A stretch of DNA of 64,000 bases from Viola odorata (Eukaryota; Streptophyta; Magnoliopsida; Malpighiales; Violaceae): positions 26,520,407 through 26,584,406 of the forward strand of contig OY829539.1 in assembly GCA_963691705.1 (NCBI GenBank), in the 5' to 3' direction. The translations under genes and the position numbers were made by a program. The notes below the pieces were generated by a model. It had not been told where the DNA came from, made no database searches, and was given only the letters and a program-made list of their open reading frames with translations. Shown here piece by piece: positions 12,392 to 24,996 of the stretch. Every line of letters starts with the position of its first letter. Within the stretch, counting starts at the first letter, position 1.

Positions 12392-13015
12392 AAAAGGTGA
12401 CTATACTGCAACAACAACGTTGAGACAGATGTAAAGCCTCCTCTGACAACAAGGGACGGCAGGAATATAAGTACAGCAGATGCGGAAGCAACGCTGATTT
12501 ACACTCAGAGAGACTATCGAAGGATATAATGGACATGCTACTTGAATACAGCTGATGAAAAGCTAACGGGATACAACGCGAAATTATGCGTCTGTGGAAA
12601 CCTACCGCCAAACGTCCCGTGCGGACAAGTGATCAAACGACATTATGAAGAAAAATAGATAAAAAACTTCTATCCAAAAAGAGTGGATTAGCCAAGTCAA
12701 GGCCCATATTGTTTGAAGTACAAAATATAGACGGTCCCGTCAGCCACAAAAATGTAAAACATCTAAACAACAAAAGATCTAAAGATTGGGCAGCGCGTTG
12801 ACCCCTCCTTGCTGAGCAGCCTTCCACTGATAGAAACCGCTATCAGTAATGGAGGAGGCTCTCTTGTCAAAATACGCGGAGAGATCTTCAATACGGAGCT
12901 CCTCAACTCCATAATGATGCATCACGGCTTCTGACATGATTCCCCCACCCTGCTCAAAGTACCAACGGTTCTTCTCAGCGTTAAGGGAGGAATCGGCAGA
13001 AAGCTCAGCATTCCT
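12392..13015. other. Non-coding spacer downstream of inner gene B
   Basis: I see no gene here. It lies between the 77-bp array and the stop codon of minus-strand gene B, so it should hold that gene's 3' untranslated region and polyadenylation signals. On the plus strand it is part of the 3' non-coding zone of the retroelement. Confidence 0.5.
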
Positions 13016-15066
13016 CTATCTCTCCAGACGCAGGCTATCCTCCTCCTGAGAGAGGCGTAAGGCCAGATCAGCACGTTGTCTCTTCTCCTCCTCCAAAGCT
13101 AACTTAGCGGCCTCCAACTCTTGTTTGACCGCGGTAGCCTCTCCCCGAGCAGTCTCCATACCTTCATTGGCAGCAGCAAGGGCATTTTCAAGACGCTGTC
13201 GCTCTTCCAACAGCCTGTTTATCTCTCCTCGCCCGTCAGCTGCAGCTCTGGCATTCTCTTCATCCATATAGTGAAGATGGCAAAGCATGGAAAATGCCTG
13301 AGAGCGAAGGAAATTGATACGTCCCTGCTCGCCCCGAGCCACGAAGGCATCCCTCTCTCTTGGAAGAGACAAAATCTCTGCTACCAGATAAGCGGTAGAG
13401 GAAATCACGGCCTCATGATCAGCATCAGCAGGAAACTGCAGAATACTGTCCCTAAAGGAGCGCAAGCTAACGTGATGAGTCGGCATGAGAGGAGGATCAT
13501 AGGGAGAGATACCAGCCATTAAGGCAGGAGTGGGCCCACCCCTCACAATAGGTGGATGAGGCATCGGAACAAAGAACAACTCACCAGGAGAAGCTGGCCG
13601 GCTAGAGAGGCCTTCCGCGTTAGGCGTCGAGACCTCATTGCCTCCGGGCACCTCAGGATTAAGGGCATCAGAATCATAGCCCGTCGGGGTGTGCGCGGAA
13701 TGGACTGGAGAACCAGGAGGCACATGGGGTTGACCTCCAAAATCAACAGGTTCCGGTTGATCAGCAGATACGCCCTCGCCCCCAAGGGCACTCGAACTAC
13801 GATTGGCGGCCAAGGAAGAAGGACTATTCGGGAGATCATAGCGAGCCTTCTTCTGACGCTCGCGAAGGACATCAGCGATACCCATATCTCCTTGGGAGGT
13901 AGAAGGGACAGAAGCAGCAACGACTTCCTAAATAACGCAGAACGTGATAAGGAAACGGTGCAAAAAAGAAAGACTAAAGTTCTAAAAATGTTCACCTGAG
14001 TGGTGGAGGATGCAAGAGGAATCCCAACAGGAATCGGTTCAACCGTAGCCTCTGAAGAGACAGCGGTCTGGGACGAAACGGATGGGGCAGCACGTGCTTT
14101 CCGAGGCCGTTTCTGTCTTACAACCCGAGGGCCTGTAACGCTAGCGGTAGCAGTGGCCTCCCCTCCCTCAGCGTTAGCAGCAGCGGCAGCAACAGCCCTA
14201 GCTTCAGCGACAGCTTTCTTTTTCGCCTCCTGTTTCCTCCTCCTTCGGAAATACTCAGGCTCCCAACCAGGCGGAGGCACTGCACAATCACAAAACGTTA
14301 GCGTTAGTACTTCTTGACAACGCAAAAGAAAAAAGGTCAAACGCTCACCCTTCTTGCACTGTTCCACGGGCAACCCGTTGGCCACTTTTCGGGCATCAAC
14401 GCTAAAATCAAATTGAAGCAGCGTCTTCAACCAGCCATCCTCCGGGTCGGAAAGGGGTTTCCGATGAGCCCAAGCCCCATCTTTAATTGTTTCGTTGAAG
14501 CCAGCCCTCCACAACGGCTCAGGCAGATCAACAATAAAAAATTCCTCTTTCCAGTGAGGAATGGAAGACTCAATGCCCATTAGTTTCCAAGTAAAGGGCT
14601 TCAAGGAACCGTCTTCGTAGCGAGGCGATATCGATATCATCCCTTTACGGGAATACAATTGGAAAATGTCATGAAGCAACGCTAAGGTGGGAGATTCTAT
14701 TCCCTTGAAACGGCACAGTGCGGCAAAAGCACTAACAACGCAAATCGCGTTAGGACTCAACTGAGCTGGAGCCAAATCAGAATCAGCCAACAACAATTTT
14801 ACAAGCGGGTCAAGAGGGAGACGAAACCCATGATCGAAGAGCTTAGCATATAGCATTCTGCTATTTCCGGGCAAAATGCTGTTCAATCGGAGCGATTCAG
14901 AAGCAGGATGCACGGGATATTCCTTGGGAAATCGTGCAGAAAACCCAGCAAGCCTACGGTTAATTAAAAGCAGTGTGTACAAAGAAGTGGGAGTGACATC
15001 AATTACTTCTTCCCCGGAGGACCTTTGAGGATCTCCTTCTTCAGAGGATTTCTTAGTTCTAGCCAT
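13016..15066 (-). CDS. Inner gene B: three-exon Transposase_28-like antisense gene, intact frame
   Basis: Predicted exons 15066-14349, 14279-13996 and 13927-13016 join in frame to 637 residues starting MARTKKSSEEG. Introns (14348-14280 and 13995-13928) follow gt...ag and lie in phases 1 and 0, exactly as in the outer gene B. Residues about 25-190 match the Transposase_28 pattern with DHGFRLPLDPLVK, DLAPAQLSPNAIC and ISISPRYEDGSLK. Exon 2 has a basic alanine-rich segment (EYFRRRRKQEAKKK) and KRPRKARAAPS, possible nuclear signals. The C-terminal third is a long Glu/Lys/Leu coiled coil. The start is the ATG in ccATGGC; a TTG nine bases upstream is not needed. The gene lies opposite to gag-pol, so its introns are not removed from the genomic RNA. 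Function unknown. Confidence 0.75.
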
Positions 15067-15673
15067 GGTCAACAAGGAAGAAACAAAGAGAAAAGAAAAA
15101 GGATGTGTACCTTGTACCTTCGTGAAAGAGAATGCGAGGAGTCTTGAACCAGAAAGAGAGAGAGCGGCGCAAAGTATTTATCCAAAGACGAAATAAGCGT
15201 ATAAGGGAAAGATGGAAAAAGAAAAAGGGGTAGAAGAAACAATAGATATAACCCTGAAAGGGCGACCAGTCAGCAGCAGACACGTGGCGAAGCAACACGT
15301 CATAAAGTAAGGCACGCGCCAGAAGGTGCAAATTTGAAATAAGGAAGAAACGCCTCTGCATTTGCAACTCCCTAGGAGACGCTTGCTCCAAACGCCCCTC
15401 TGAGGAAGGACACGTGTCTTCTTTCATCATTACCCTTCAAGTCACATTAAATGAGGGATAGAGGGATTGATTAAAAAACATAAAAAGCAGCGCTGGCCTT
15501 GCCAAACGGCACGATGGCACAAAAGAAGGAATAAACGGTAATATCGTACAGTGCAACAAAGGATACAAAGCGTCAGCATTATTACAGGAGAAACAATGTT
15601 CGAATGGTTTTCAAGAAATAAACAAAAGACAACAACAAGAAAAATAAGGAAAAGCCCAACACCATCGCTAGCG
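15067..15673 (-). promoter_or_regulatory. Upstream region of inner gene B and 3' region of gene A
   Basis: No gene is seen. On the minus strand ggataaatactt (15183-15172) is a TATA-like box about 110 bp before the gene B ATG. The part next to 15674 should carry the 3' end of gene A. Confidence 0.4.
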
Positions 15674-17787
15674 TCAGACTTTCTCCCCCGAAGGGCCAGA
15701 AGAACCGCTGTCACCTTTGCTAATCTCACCCATAACGATAGACATGTAATCAGCTACCTGGGTCGGATCCGAAGGGTTACCTTTGAAATGGGACGCAAAC
15801 CCAGAAACGAAGGCGTCCAGAACCCTCTTCCTCCATAACTCTTCCTTTAATGACGCCCTAACAGACCCCTCATCTCGAGCAAGTACCTCTTCGCGGAGAA
15901 AGAGATTCTTCTTCCTTTCTAGCGCCAATTCCGCCTCCAGAACGTCCACCTTGGCTTTCCCGATTGATTTTTCTCTGTCCAATTCCGCCTCCAGAACTTC
16001 TACCTTGGCTTTCCCGATAGATTTTTCTCTGTCCAATTCCTTTTGGGACGATTCACAGAGGCGCGTCAGCAACCTAGAATGCTCCACCGCCTTCTCTAGC
16101 TGCACCCTTGCAACACACAATGCGCTGGAAAAATTACGGGACTCGCGATCGTGAATTTTGAATTGATAATTCAGATGGCGAAAAAAGTCCAGAGAATCAT
16201 TCAGAACATGGCGAAAGCGTGCCGAGGGAGGGAGTTGAAGAAATTCCTCTTTCTCCTTTTTGGAACCCAGCATCTCCCCTATCAAGGGTGCAGTAAACTC
16301 ATCTCGAGAAAAAGGTTGAGGAACCCCGTCAGGACCAAGATTGATTGAGGGAGGCGGAGAAGAGCCCTGAGGAAAAATACTCTTGAAAGGAGTAAAAAAC
16401 AGCTGCGGAGTAACCTTAGGCGGTAGCTCAGCAGTCGAATCCACCACAGGAAGTGTGACCACTACGTCAGGAATACAATGAGCAATCAGAGAATCGGGAG
16501 CGTCAGGCATGGGAGGAGGACATTCCATCGGTAGGCCTTCTCCCTCAGAAGAACAAGTTTTTTCCAACGCCTCAGCGGCTCCCGTTGGCTGAGAGGCGCC
16601 CGCCTCAGACAAAACAGCAGGCGTAGGAACAGTTGCCACATCTACAGGAGATGTCCCGGTAGCTTGTCCATCAGTGACCACTCGAAGTTTTTTCCGACGC
16701 TGGGAAGCAGCAAGGGAAGAAGCATGGCAAAGGTCTGACTTAGCATCTGCATCCTCATCATCGCTAGTAATTACTGTCGTTGCGACAGGCCTGGAGTCCG
16801 TCCCCGTGCGACGCTCCGGTAGCCAATTTTCCACAAAACAAGAAGTTCGCACATAGCTAACGGGCCTTCGCCCTCCCCGGGCAACCGTTTTAGTTCTCTT
16901 CCTCGGAGGAGGAACGCTACCCCGACTTGAGCCATCAGCCGAAGGCGAGGCCGGTAAAGTTTGAAGCGGTATTACGTTCAGAGGAGTACCAGCGTCACCT
17001 GGAAATCAACCGTTAGCTCCTTACAGCAAACAAAATAGGCGAGGACCAAAGTAAAGAAAATATGGAAAGAAATAGGCTCACCCATAATGCACTCTTCCAG
17101 AGGCTTGAACAGAGCAAAGGCACGAATGCGGTAGTGGGTATTCTCGTCTAACAAAGCGTTAGCCTGGTCCAACTCAGTTCTGGACAAAATCGCGGGATTT
17201 GTCCAAACGGGACCTGCCAGTTCCTGATTAAAATTGATACGCCACAAATGTGACGGTAGCTCCAGAACAAAGAAGCTGCTCTTCCAATCAGCTTCACCCT
17301 TCTTGAAGCCGTGAAAACGTTGCCAAAACGACTGCACGAGCGCATCATCCCACCGGGGAGTAATCTCGATTAAACAATTATAGCAAATCATGCTAAAGAA
17401 TTTGCGAAACAAATTGATAGATGGGGTAAAAATGTTCTTCAACTCGCAAGCGCGAAGAAAAGCATAAACCGCGCACCAAGAGGAAGGAGTTATCTGGGCA
17501 GGATTAAGGCTATACTCCCGCAGCAGAGTTAATATCGACTCATGAACGGGAAAGCGGAAACCATAAAGGAACATTTTAAAATAAAGAAGCCTACAGTGGC
17601 CCCACCGTGGATTATGAAGCCGCATATCGCTTCCGGGAATAGAAGCCTCATGCCCAGGAGGAAAGGTAATACCATGTTCCTCCAATTCGGCTTTCAGAAC
17701 CACATCGCAGGTAAAAATACTTGGTGATTGGGCAACCTCGGGATCCATGGGCCTAGAGATAATCTGACGAGGTCTATTCCTAGCCAT
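15674..17787 (-). CDS. Inner gene A, copy 1: two-exon Transposase_28-like antisense gene, open frame
   Basis: Exons 17787-17082 and 16998-15674 join in frame (phase-1 intron, gt...ag, 83 bp) to 676 residues starting MARNRPRQII. Residues 20-190 carry the family pattern: YGFRFPVHESI, SLNPAQITPSSWC and WDDALVQSFWQRF. Exon 2 has PPRKRTKTVARGG, a Pro/Ser-rich middle and a C-terminal coiled coil in which LDREKSIGKAKVxVLEAE occurs twice in tandem; the outer gene A has it once. This copy lacks the Copia insertion and keeps its full C-terminus. Its upstream DNA is cut at 17924 and replaced by Copia sequence, so its own promoter is lost. It matches copy 2 at an exact 11,859-bp offset with only a handful of base changes. 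Function unknown. Confidence 0.72.
15702..15706. other. Uninterrupted Copia target site in gene A copy 1
   Basis: The pentamer gaacc here corresponds to gaacc at 27561-27565, which directly follows the Copia 5' LTR in copy 2. Copy 1 therefore represents the pre-insertion allele of this site. Confidence 0.8.
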
Positions 17788-17922
17788 AGTAAACCAACAA
17801 AAAAGGAAATCTGAGAAGGGACGAATTGATACCTTAAAAGAGAAGAATCGCATGGAAATCGGCGGACAGTGACGAGCGGCCGAAAAAGTATTCGGAGAAG
17901 AAGACGAAGGAATACAAGAAGG

Positions 17923-17924
17923 AA
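17923..17924. other. Chimeric junction between gene A copy 1 upstream DNA and a Copia integrase region
   Basis: Left of this point the sequence matches 29783 and below; right of it, it matches 24327 and above. Only aa is shared at the crossover. A 2-bp overlap points to end joining or template switching rather than homologous recombination. It could also be an assembly join. Confidence 0.75.
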
Positions 17925-19770
17925 TACTTCTTACCACCCAAGCTAGCTGTCCTTATTGGTCCAAAAAGATCAAGGTGAAGAAGTTGAAGTGGTCTTGAAG
18001 TTGACACGGTCTTTATAGATTTGAATGAGCTCTTGATTTGCTTTCCATATTGACACGCATCGCACAATCCTTTCATCTCATACTTCAATTTTGGTAATCC
18101 TCGAACAAGCTCCTTCCTAGATAGCTTTGCAATATGGTCCATTCCTACATGCACAAGTCTCCTATGCCATATTGAAGAATTATCTACTAAAGCACTTAAA
18201 CAAGTATGATCATTGGAAATGTCATTCAAATCAATCATGTAAATATTTCCAACTCTATTACCAATGAAAACAAGTGATTGTGTGTGTGTATTTCTAACTT
18301 CACAATGTGTAGAAGTAAAAACCACAAATAAATCTCTATCACATAATTGACTTATACTTAAGAGATTAAATTTCAGTTCTTGAACAAATAACACATTTTC
18401 AATAGAAGGAGAATGACCAACTTTACCGATGCCCAAAACCTTGCATTTTTGGTTATCGCCAAACGTCACTCCTCCTTTGTCTTTCTTCTCCAAATGAGTG
18501 AATTTTGACTTGTCACCCGTCATATGCCGTGAACACCCGCTATCCAAATACCATTTCGTTTCATTGGGTTTCCGGCATTCCTACAAGACAAATCAGTTAG
18601 TCCTTGGAACCCAAAACTTTTTGGGTCCATATTCATTTTCAAATGTACCTTTAGGTACCCAAACATGTCTTGTGTTCACAAGCCCCCTTCTAATGTAGCA
18701 AAAATAGGATAAGTGTCCAAATTTGTTGCAAAAGCTACATTTATATCTAGGCTTATCATGTGAATGTTTGTGAACAAAATTTGATGAATTATCATGCCAA
18801 TTTGAAGAGCTACCATGGTAATAAGAAGTGCTAGCATGATAATTGGAAGAACTAGCTTTAACAAAGGAATTTTTTAAATTCTTTCCACATGAAGAATGTT
18901 TAAAGCCAATGCCTCTCATGTCACCTTCTCTCTTGAGATCATTTATGCAATCATGGTGACTTTTCTTACTCTTGACAAACTTATCTAGAGTAATCTCAAG
19001 ATGCTTGATCTTATCTTTTAACTCTATTACTTCTTTGGTAGATTTTGCACAATCATTACAAGTAGAGTTTTTATCTATGGCCTTTCCTTTAGCATTATCA
19101 AGCAATTTATTCTCCATTGTTAAACCTTTGTTTAACTCTTCTAATTCACAATTCTCATCCCTAGTTTTAGCCAAAGCACCTTTCAAATCAGCATTATCAT
19201 TTGTCAAAAAATTATTCTCATCAATCAAACATTTATTAGACTTTTCTAACTTGCTAATTTCATTCTTAATGCTCTCTAGTTCTTTAACAAGTCTAGTATT
19301 CTTCTTATTAGCTTTACTAAAATGTTCAGCAAGTTCATTAAAAGCTTCTTGCAAATCATCATAGTCACGTTCATCACTAGAAGAATTACTAACCTCATCA
19401 TCGCTTTCCCCATGAGCCATAAGACACATATCTTTGCATTCGCTGGATGAGGTGGAAGTTGGTGAAGAACTCCTTTGATATGCTCCACAATTTCCTTGTC
19501 TTTTGAGCTCGGAAGAGTGTTCACATGTACTTCTCCACTGCTTCCGTCTTGAATCCGAATTTACGAACTCACGAACAGTACCGGTGAAGAGAGCAAGAGA
19601 TGCGTTGTCTTGAACACCAAGAAAGGTTCTCAACCTTCTCTTCCAATGTCGGAAATTGTTGCTGTCAAGATATAGTGAATTGTTGCGCACAGCACCCTCT
19701 TTTGCCATATCTAATTCTTGCACTTGAGGTTGTTAAACCTTGTTCCAAGTGACCTTGCTCCGCTACCAAT
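17923..19770 (-). pseudogene. Truncated second Copia body (gag, protease, start of integrase)
   Basis: The segment matches 24327-26174 at a constant offset of 6404 with few changes. Gag (19723-18593) has a CSFCNKFGHLSYFC zinc knuckle. The protease begins with LDSGCSRHM near 18550, followed by the integrase zinc motif. The frame then stops at the junction at 17923, so the integrase core, reverse transcriptase and RNase H are missing. A primer-binding site joins it to the LTR at 19771, which is at the same time the 3' LTR of the complete neighbour. Confidence 0.88.
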
Positions 19771-21161
19771 TGATAAATCAATATATGGACTAGAGGGGGG
19801 GGGGGGGGGGGGTGAATAGTCCCTTTTAAATCCTTGTCAAACTTTCTGCACACAAGGGAAGGAAGGAAAGCACAACACAAGATGTATAGTGGTTCCAATT
19901 CACAACTGAATTGTACTCCACTACCTAAGAGTCCTCCTCTTAGGATTTCTGAATGCAATCCTTGCTATTCACTAGAGCTTTTACGGGTTCAGCTCAACAA
20001 CCTTACAATTTGGTTTTCCGGGGCTCACCAACAACCTTACAATAGTTTTTCAAGGCACAACTATAACCTATCAATAGTTTTTCAAGGCACAACTATAACC
20101 TATGGCTTTTCAAGGGCTCAACCACAAACCTAAGTTCTCTTTCAATGGGATGAGAACACTACCCTTAACCCAAAAGTGTTAGGTACACTTTTCAAACCTT
20201 AACAATGGAATTGTATCAAAATGCAACAAACAAATTGGTGTACAAAATATATGAATATATGATTCCAAACCAACACCAATAAATATTCAAAGTTACCTCA
20301 AGAAGAACCCAGAAGACAAGCTTGACAAGATGAAGCAAGATGGATCAAATCGTTTTTAGAACACTTGCTTTGTGAAAATCTGATTTGAGTGAGCTTGTAA
20401 AATGTAAAAAATGTGTTTGAAGGTTTCTTATGTTTTTCTCTTGTTCTTCTCTATGTTCTACTCATCTAGGATGAGTATTTATAGTCTTTGATAGAGGAAG
20501 AATCGGACAAGAGGGTATGGACACAAATTGAGCCGTTTTAAGTGGACAAAATAGCTGTTGGAACTTGTCTGCTTCTAACCGTGATCACGGTTAGGAACAA
20601 CCGTGATTCACGGTTAGGACGAGCTCCTTCAGCTTTTGAAAAACTAGCCGTTGCATACTGACGTGATTCACGGTTAGGTCTTACCGTGATCACGGTTGCT
20701 TAACTGTGATCACGTTAACACCCTTAACGTGATTCACGCTACCTGCGGATGAAAAATAGTGTTTTGACACGAGACAAACGTGATCACGGTTAGGACCAAC
20801 CGTGATCACGGTTAGAGAAAATCTCTCACCGTGATTCACGTTTAACCCTAAACGTGATTCACGTTTAAACATTTGATCCGAAATACTTAAAACGTTTTTC
20901 AAAACTTATTTTGACCCAAAACCTTTTGACACTAAATTCTTGAGGTACTAGAACATAAATCAAGTGTTAGAGTGAAATCATACTTACAAGAATAAGCTAA
21001 AAAACACTTGATCTTCACGCTTGCGATTTGATGAATTGTTGCTTTCTTAAAGTCTTGATCGCAAACTGAAAATACATTCTCACTTAAAATTGAATTAGTA
21101 GACTAATTAATTTGTGTGTTATACATCATCAAAATAGGTTCGAATACCCCTTGGGCTAACA
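19771..21161 (-). repeat. Copia LTR shared by the complete element (as 3' LTR) and the truncated body (as 5' LTR)
   Basis: It opens TGTTAGCCCA and closes TTATCA on the minus strand. It is followed on its left by a primer-binding site and preceded on its right by a polypurine tract, so it serves as both LTR types at once. This is the product expected from LTR-to-LTR unequal exchange. It includes a run of about 18-20 G near 19795-19812, versus about 10 in the other LTR. A TATA box (TATAAATA on the minus strand) is at 20483-20476. Confidence 0.9.
20577..20868 (-). promoter_or_regulatory. Cluster of about ten palindromic CGTGATCACG / CGTGATTCACG boxes in the Copia U3
   Basis: Perfect examples are aaccgtgatcacggtt at 20577-20592 and again near 20803. 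Others have one central extra T (cgtgattcacg). They lie roughly 95-390 bp upstream of the TATA box in the direction of Copia transcription. Both LTRs have them. The arrangement looks like a repeated promoter or enhancer box, but no binding protein can be named from sequence. Confidence 0.7.
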
Positions 21162-21843
21162 ATCTCCCCCTTTTTGATGATGACAACTATAAATTAACCA
21201 AAACAAAATAAGCACAAATTTTAAGTAGAGATGTAAAAGAGGTGAGTTTGAGAAAGAACTCCCCCTAAATCTTTGTCTTGAAGGCTCCCCTTATTGAAAT
21301 GCATCAAGAGCATTTATGCTCCCCCTACATATAACGTTAGTTGCACAAGAAGCATGACAAAGAAAATTTAAGCTTGCTCAAAGCTTTGATACCAATGTTG
21401 CTACCAATAGCCATAAACTGCACTACCAATAACACATTACTAAACTTCTCCCTTTACTTTATTCTCCCCATAGAGACTTTCCCCCCTTTCTATATATACT
21501 TCTCCCCCTTTGTCATCAACAAAAAGAGAAAAAAACAAACCAAATAGGAGAAATAAAAAGCAAGCACAAACAGATGGCACAAAAGGTATAAGATAGAATT
21601 AGAGTGCCAACAAAAGTAAACCACACAACACACTCAATACATACACACTTAAACATCCCACTCTTTCATATCCCACACCTAATACCATGCTCCCCCTAAA
21701 TTCATTCCCCCTTTGTCAACAAAGGTAAAACAAATTCATAAGAAACACGTAAGTAAGTACAAGCAATCAAGAGTAGTTCAAATAATAAACAAACAAATAG
21801 ACATTAAAGATGGAGTGTATAGGAATACCGAATGGAGATCTAT
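21162..21843 (-). promoter_or_regulatory. Copia 3' untranslated zone with polypurine tract and several purine-run copies
   Basis: Immediately before the 3' LTR the minus strand reads AAAAAGGGGGAGAT, a classic polypurine tract. At least five further purine runs of the type GGGGGAGCAT or AAAGGGGGAG recur near 21258, 21317, 21480, 21510 and 21690-21715. There is no ORF in the zone. Confidence 0.8.
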
Positions 21844-23549
21844 TCAAAATGGATAACAAATGCCGATCTCATGTCTTAGCTCCACGAACCGATCTTTTGC
21901 TAGAGGTTTAGTAAAAATATCTGCAAGCTGATCATTAGTACCAACAAAGTGTAATGAAATATCCCCTTTTGCTAGATGATCACGGATAAAATGATGTCTC
22001 ACATCTATATGCTTAGTCCGTGAATGACAAATAGGATTCTTGACCAATTTTAATGCACTTGTACTATCACAATAAATAGGAATGTCACTAAACTTTAGAT
22101 CAAAATCTTCTAAAGTTTGCTTCATCCATAAAACTTGTGCTACACAAGAACCACATGCAACATATTCAGCTTCTGTAGTGGAAGTAGCAACCGAGTTTTG
22201 CTTCTTACTTGACCAAGAAACCAAAGCTTGTCCTAAGAAATGACATGTACCACTAGTGCTTTTCCTATCAATTCTACAACCTGCAAAATCAGAATCGGAA
22301 TAGCCAACTAGAGCAATGCTACATCCTTTTGGATACCAAAGTCCTAATTTAGATGTGCCTTTCAAATATCTGAAAATTCTTTTCAATGCACCTAAATGAG
22401 ACTCTTTAGGACAAGATTGATAACGAGCAAATAGACAAACACTAAACATAATATCCGGTCTACTTGCTGTTAAATATAAAAGACTACCAATCATACCTCG
22501 ATAAAGAGTAATGTCTATATCTTTACCATTTTCATCTTTGTCTAGATTTGTGGTAGGACTTAGGGGAATTGGACTCTCCTTGATGTTGTCATATCCATAC
22601 TTGGTGAGGAGATCCTTGACGTACTTTGCTTGGTTGATAAAAATGCCTTCTTGAGATTGTCGGATTTGAAGTCCAAGGAAGAATGTCAATTCTCCCATCA
22701 TGCTCATCTCAAATTCGCTATGCATACATTTTTCAAAATCCTTGCACAAAGAAACATTAGTGGCACCAAAAATAATATCATCGACATAAATTTGCACAAT
22801 AATCATATGTTTTCCATCATGTTTAGTGAAGAGTGTAGAATCAATAGTTCCCATTTTAAAACCATTTTTCAATAAAAATTGACTTAAACGATCATACCAA
22901 GCTCTAGGGCTTGTTTAAGACCGTATAAAGCCTTTTCCAATTTAAACACATGGTTAGGAAATTTATGATCTTCAAAACCGGGAGGTTGCTTAACATACAC
23001 TTCTTCCATAATGAAACCATTTAAAAATGCACTTTTAACATCCATTTGAAATAGACTCATATTTTTAAAACATGCAAATGCTAACAACATGCGAATGGCT
23101 TCAAGTCTAGCAACCGGGGCAAATGTTTCATCAAAATCAATACCTTCTTGTTGGTTATATCCTTGGGCTACCAATCTAGCTTTATTCCTAATAACATTTC
23201 CCGATTCATCAAGTTTGTTTCGAAAGACCCACTTGGTTCCAATGATAGTATGGTTGCTAGGCCTAGGAACTAATTTCCAAACACTATTACGCTCAAATTG
23301 ATTAAGTTCCTCTTGCATGGCAATCATCCAACAATCATCATGCGAAGCCTCATCAAACTTTTTAGGCTCAAATTGAGACACAAAAGCTTGATGATCACAT
23401 ATATTTCTAAAAGAAGAGCGAGTAGACATACCTCTACGATTTAGATTACCTATGATTTGCTCTTGTGGATGGGCATTCATCATTTTCCAAGGTCTAGAAG
23501 TTGAGGGGCCTTTGATCACTTTGAATGACTTTATCATTTGCATTTTCAA
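21844..23549 (-). pseudogene. Copia reverse transcriptase and RNase H (frameshifted)
   Basis: Frame 23549-22884 carries the Copia reverse transcriptase start ([33 protein letters not shown]). A one-base loss near 22908, after KALYGLKQA, shifts the frame. Frame 22872-21844 continues with YVDDIIFG, the connection region and RNase H with GYSDSDFAG, STTEAEYVA and DIFTKPLA. Both parts align as a normal Copia enzyme apart from the shift. Together with the shift near 23520 this copy cannot make a complete polyprotein. Confidence 0.9.
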
Positions 23550-24963
23550 GGACCTCTCCTCTAGTTTCTTTTTCCTCTTGAGTTTCTGGATTTTCTAGAG
23601 ATGGAGTGTCATCCTTTGGATCATCAAGAATCGACATAGGAGGATGAACTTGAAGACTTCCAAAATCATCAACAACATCACTAGCAATCTTTTGCACACT
23701 TTCAAAAGGATTAGATTCATCAAATGCAATGTGCATGGATTCTTCTACAACTAGAGTTCTTTTATTATAAACTCTATAAGCTTTGCTAGAAGTAGAATAA
23801 CCTAAAAAGATACCTTCATCCGACTTTGCATCAAACTTTCCCAAATTGTCTTTGATGTTTAAGATAAAACATTTGCAACCAAAGACTCTAAGATGTGCAA
23901 TGGTGGGTTTTCTATCATGCCATAATTCATAACACGTCTTGTTTAAAAGAGGACGAATTAAAACACGATTTAAAATGTAGCATGCGGTACTAACGGCTTC
24001 GGCCCAAAAATATTTTGGTAAAGAGTGTTCGTTTAAAAGTGTCCTAGCCGCTTCTTGCAAAGATCTATTTTTCCTCTCAACTACTCCATTTTGTTGAGGA
24101 GTGCGAGGACATGAAAAATTATGATCAATACCATTTTCATTGCAAAAATCTTGAAACATGCCATTTTCAAATTCACCACCATGATCACTTGTTATATTGG
24201 AAATCTTGAAACCTTTTTCATTTTGAATTTTATAGCAAAGTCTTTTGAAGTTATCACATGCATCATGCTTATGAGTTAAAAACAAAACCCAAGTAAATCT
24301 AGAATAATCATCCACAATAACAAAACAATACTTCTTACCACCCAAGCTAGTTGTCCTTATTGGTCCAAAAAGATCAAGGTGAAGAAGTTGAAGTGGTCTT
24401 GAAGTTGACACGGTCTTTATAGATTTGAATGAGCTCTTGATTTGCTTTCCATATTGACACGCATCGCACAATCCTTTCATCTCATACTTCAATTTTGGTA
24501 ATCCTCGAACAAGCTCCTTCCTAGATAGCTTTGCAATATGGTCCATTCCTACATGCACAAGTCTCCTATGCCATATTGAAGAATTATCTACTAAAGCACT
24601 TAAACAAGTATGATCATTGGAAATGTCATTCAAATCAATCATGTAAATATTTCCAACTCTATTACCAATGAAAACAAGTGATTGTGTGTGTGTATTTCTA
24701 ACTTCACAATGTGTAGAAGTAAAAACCACAAATAAATCTCTATCACATAATTGACTTATACTTAAGAGATTAAATTTCAGTTCTTGAACAAATAACACAT
24801 TTTCAATAGAAGGAGAATGACCAACTTTACCGATGCCCAAAACCTTGCGTTTTTGGTTATCGCCAAACGTCACTCCTCCTTTGTCTTTCTTCTCCAAATG
24901 AGTGAATTTTGACTTGTCACCCGTCATATGCCGTGAACACCCGCTATCCAAATACCATTTCGT
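23494..24963 (-). pseudogene. Copia protease C-terminus and integrase
   Basis: It begins just upstream of YLDSGCSRHMTGD, the aspartic protease active-site block, followed by the integrase zinc domain (HRRLVHVGMDH and CDACQYGK). The core has the Asp-Asp-Glu set in HLDLFGP, SDHGGEFEN and QQNGVVERKN. The C-terminal part reaches KCFILN and GIFLGYSTSSKAYRVYN. The frame ends at 23494, where a one-base shift separates it from reverse transcriptase. Between gag (stop at 24997) and this frame lie two in-frame stops, TGA and TAG, also present in the truncated second body. Confidence 0.9.
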
Positions 24964-24996
24964 TTCATTGGGTTTCCGGCATTCCTACAAGACAAA

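Noticed and set aside
20577..20868. Regularly recurring short palindromes considered as a CRISPR-like or satellite array
   Set aside because: Spacers are unequal and not unique cargo, the boxes lie inside an LTR promoter, and the genome is a plant.
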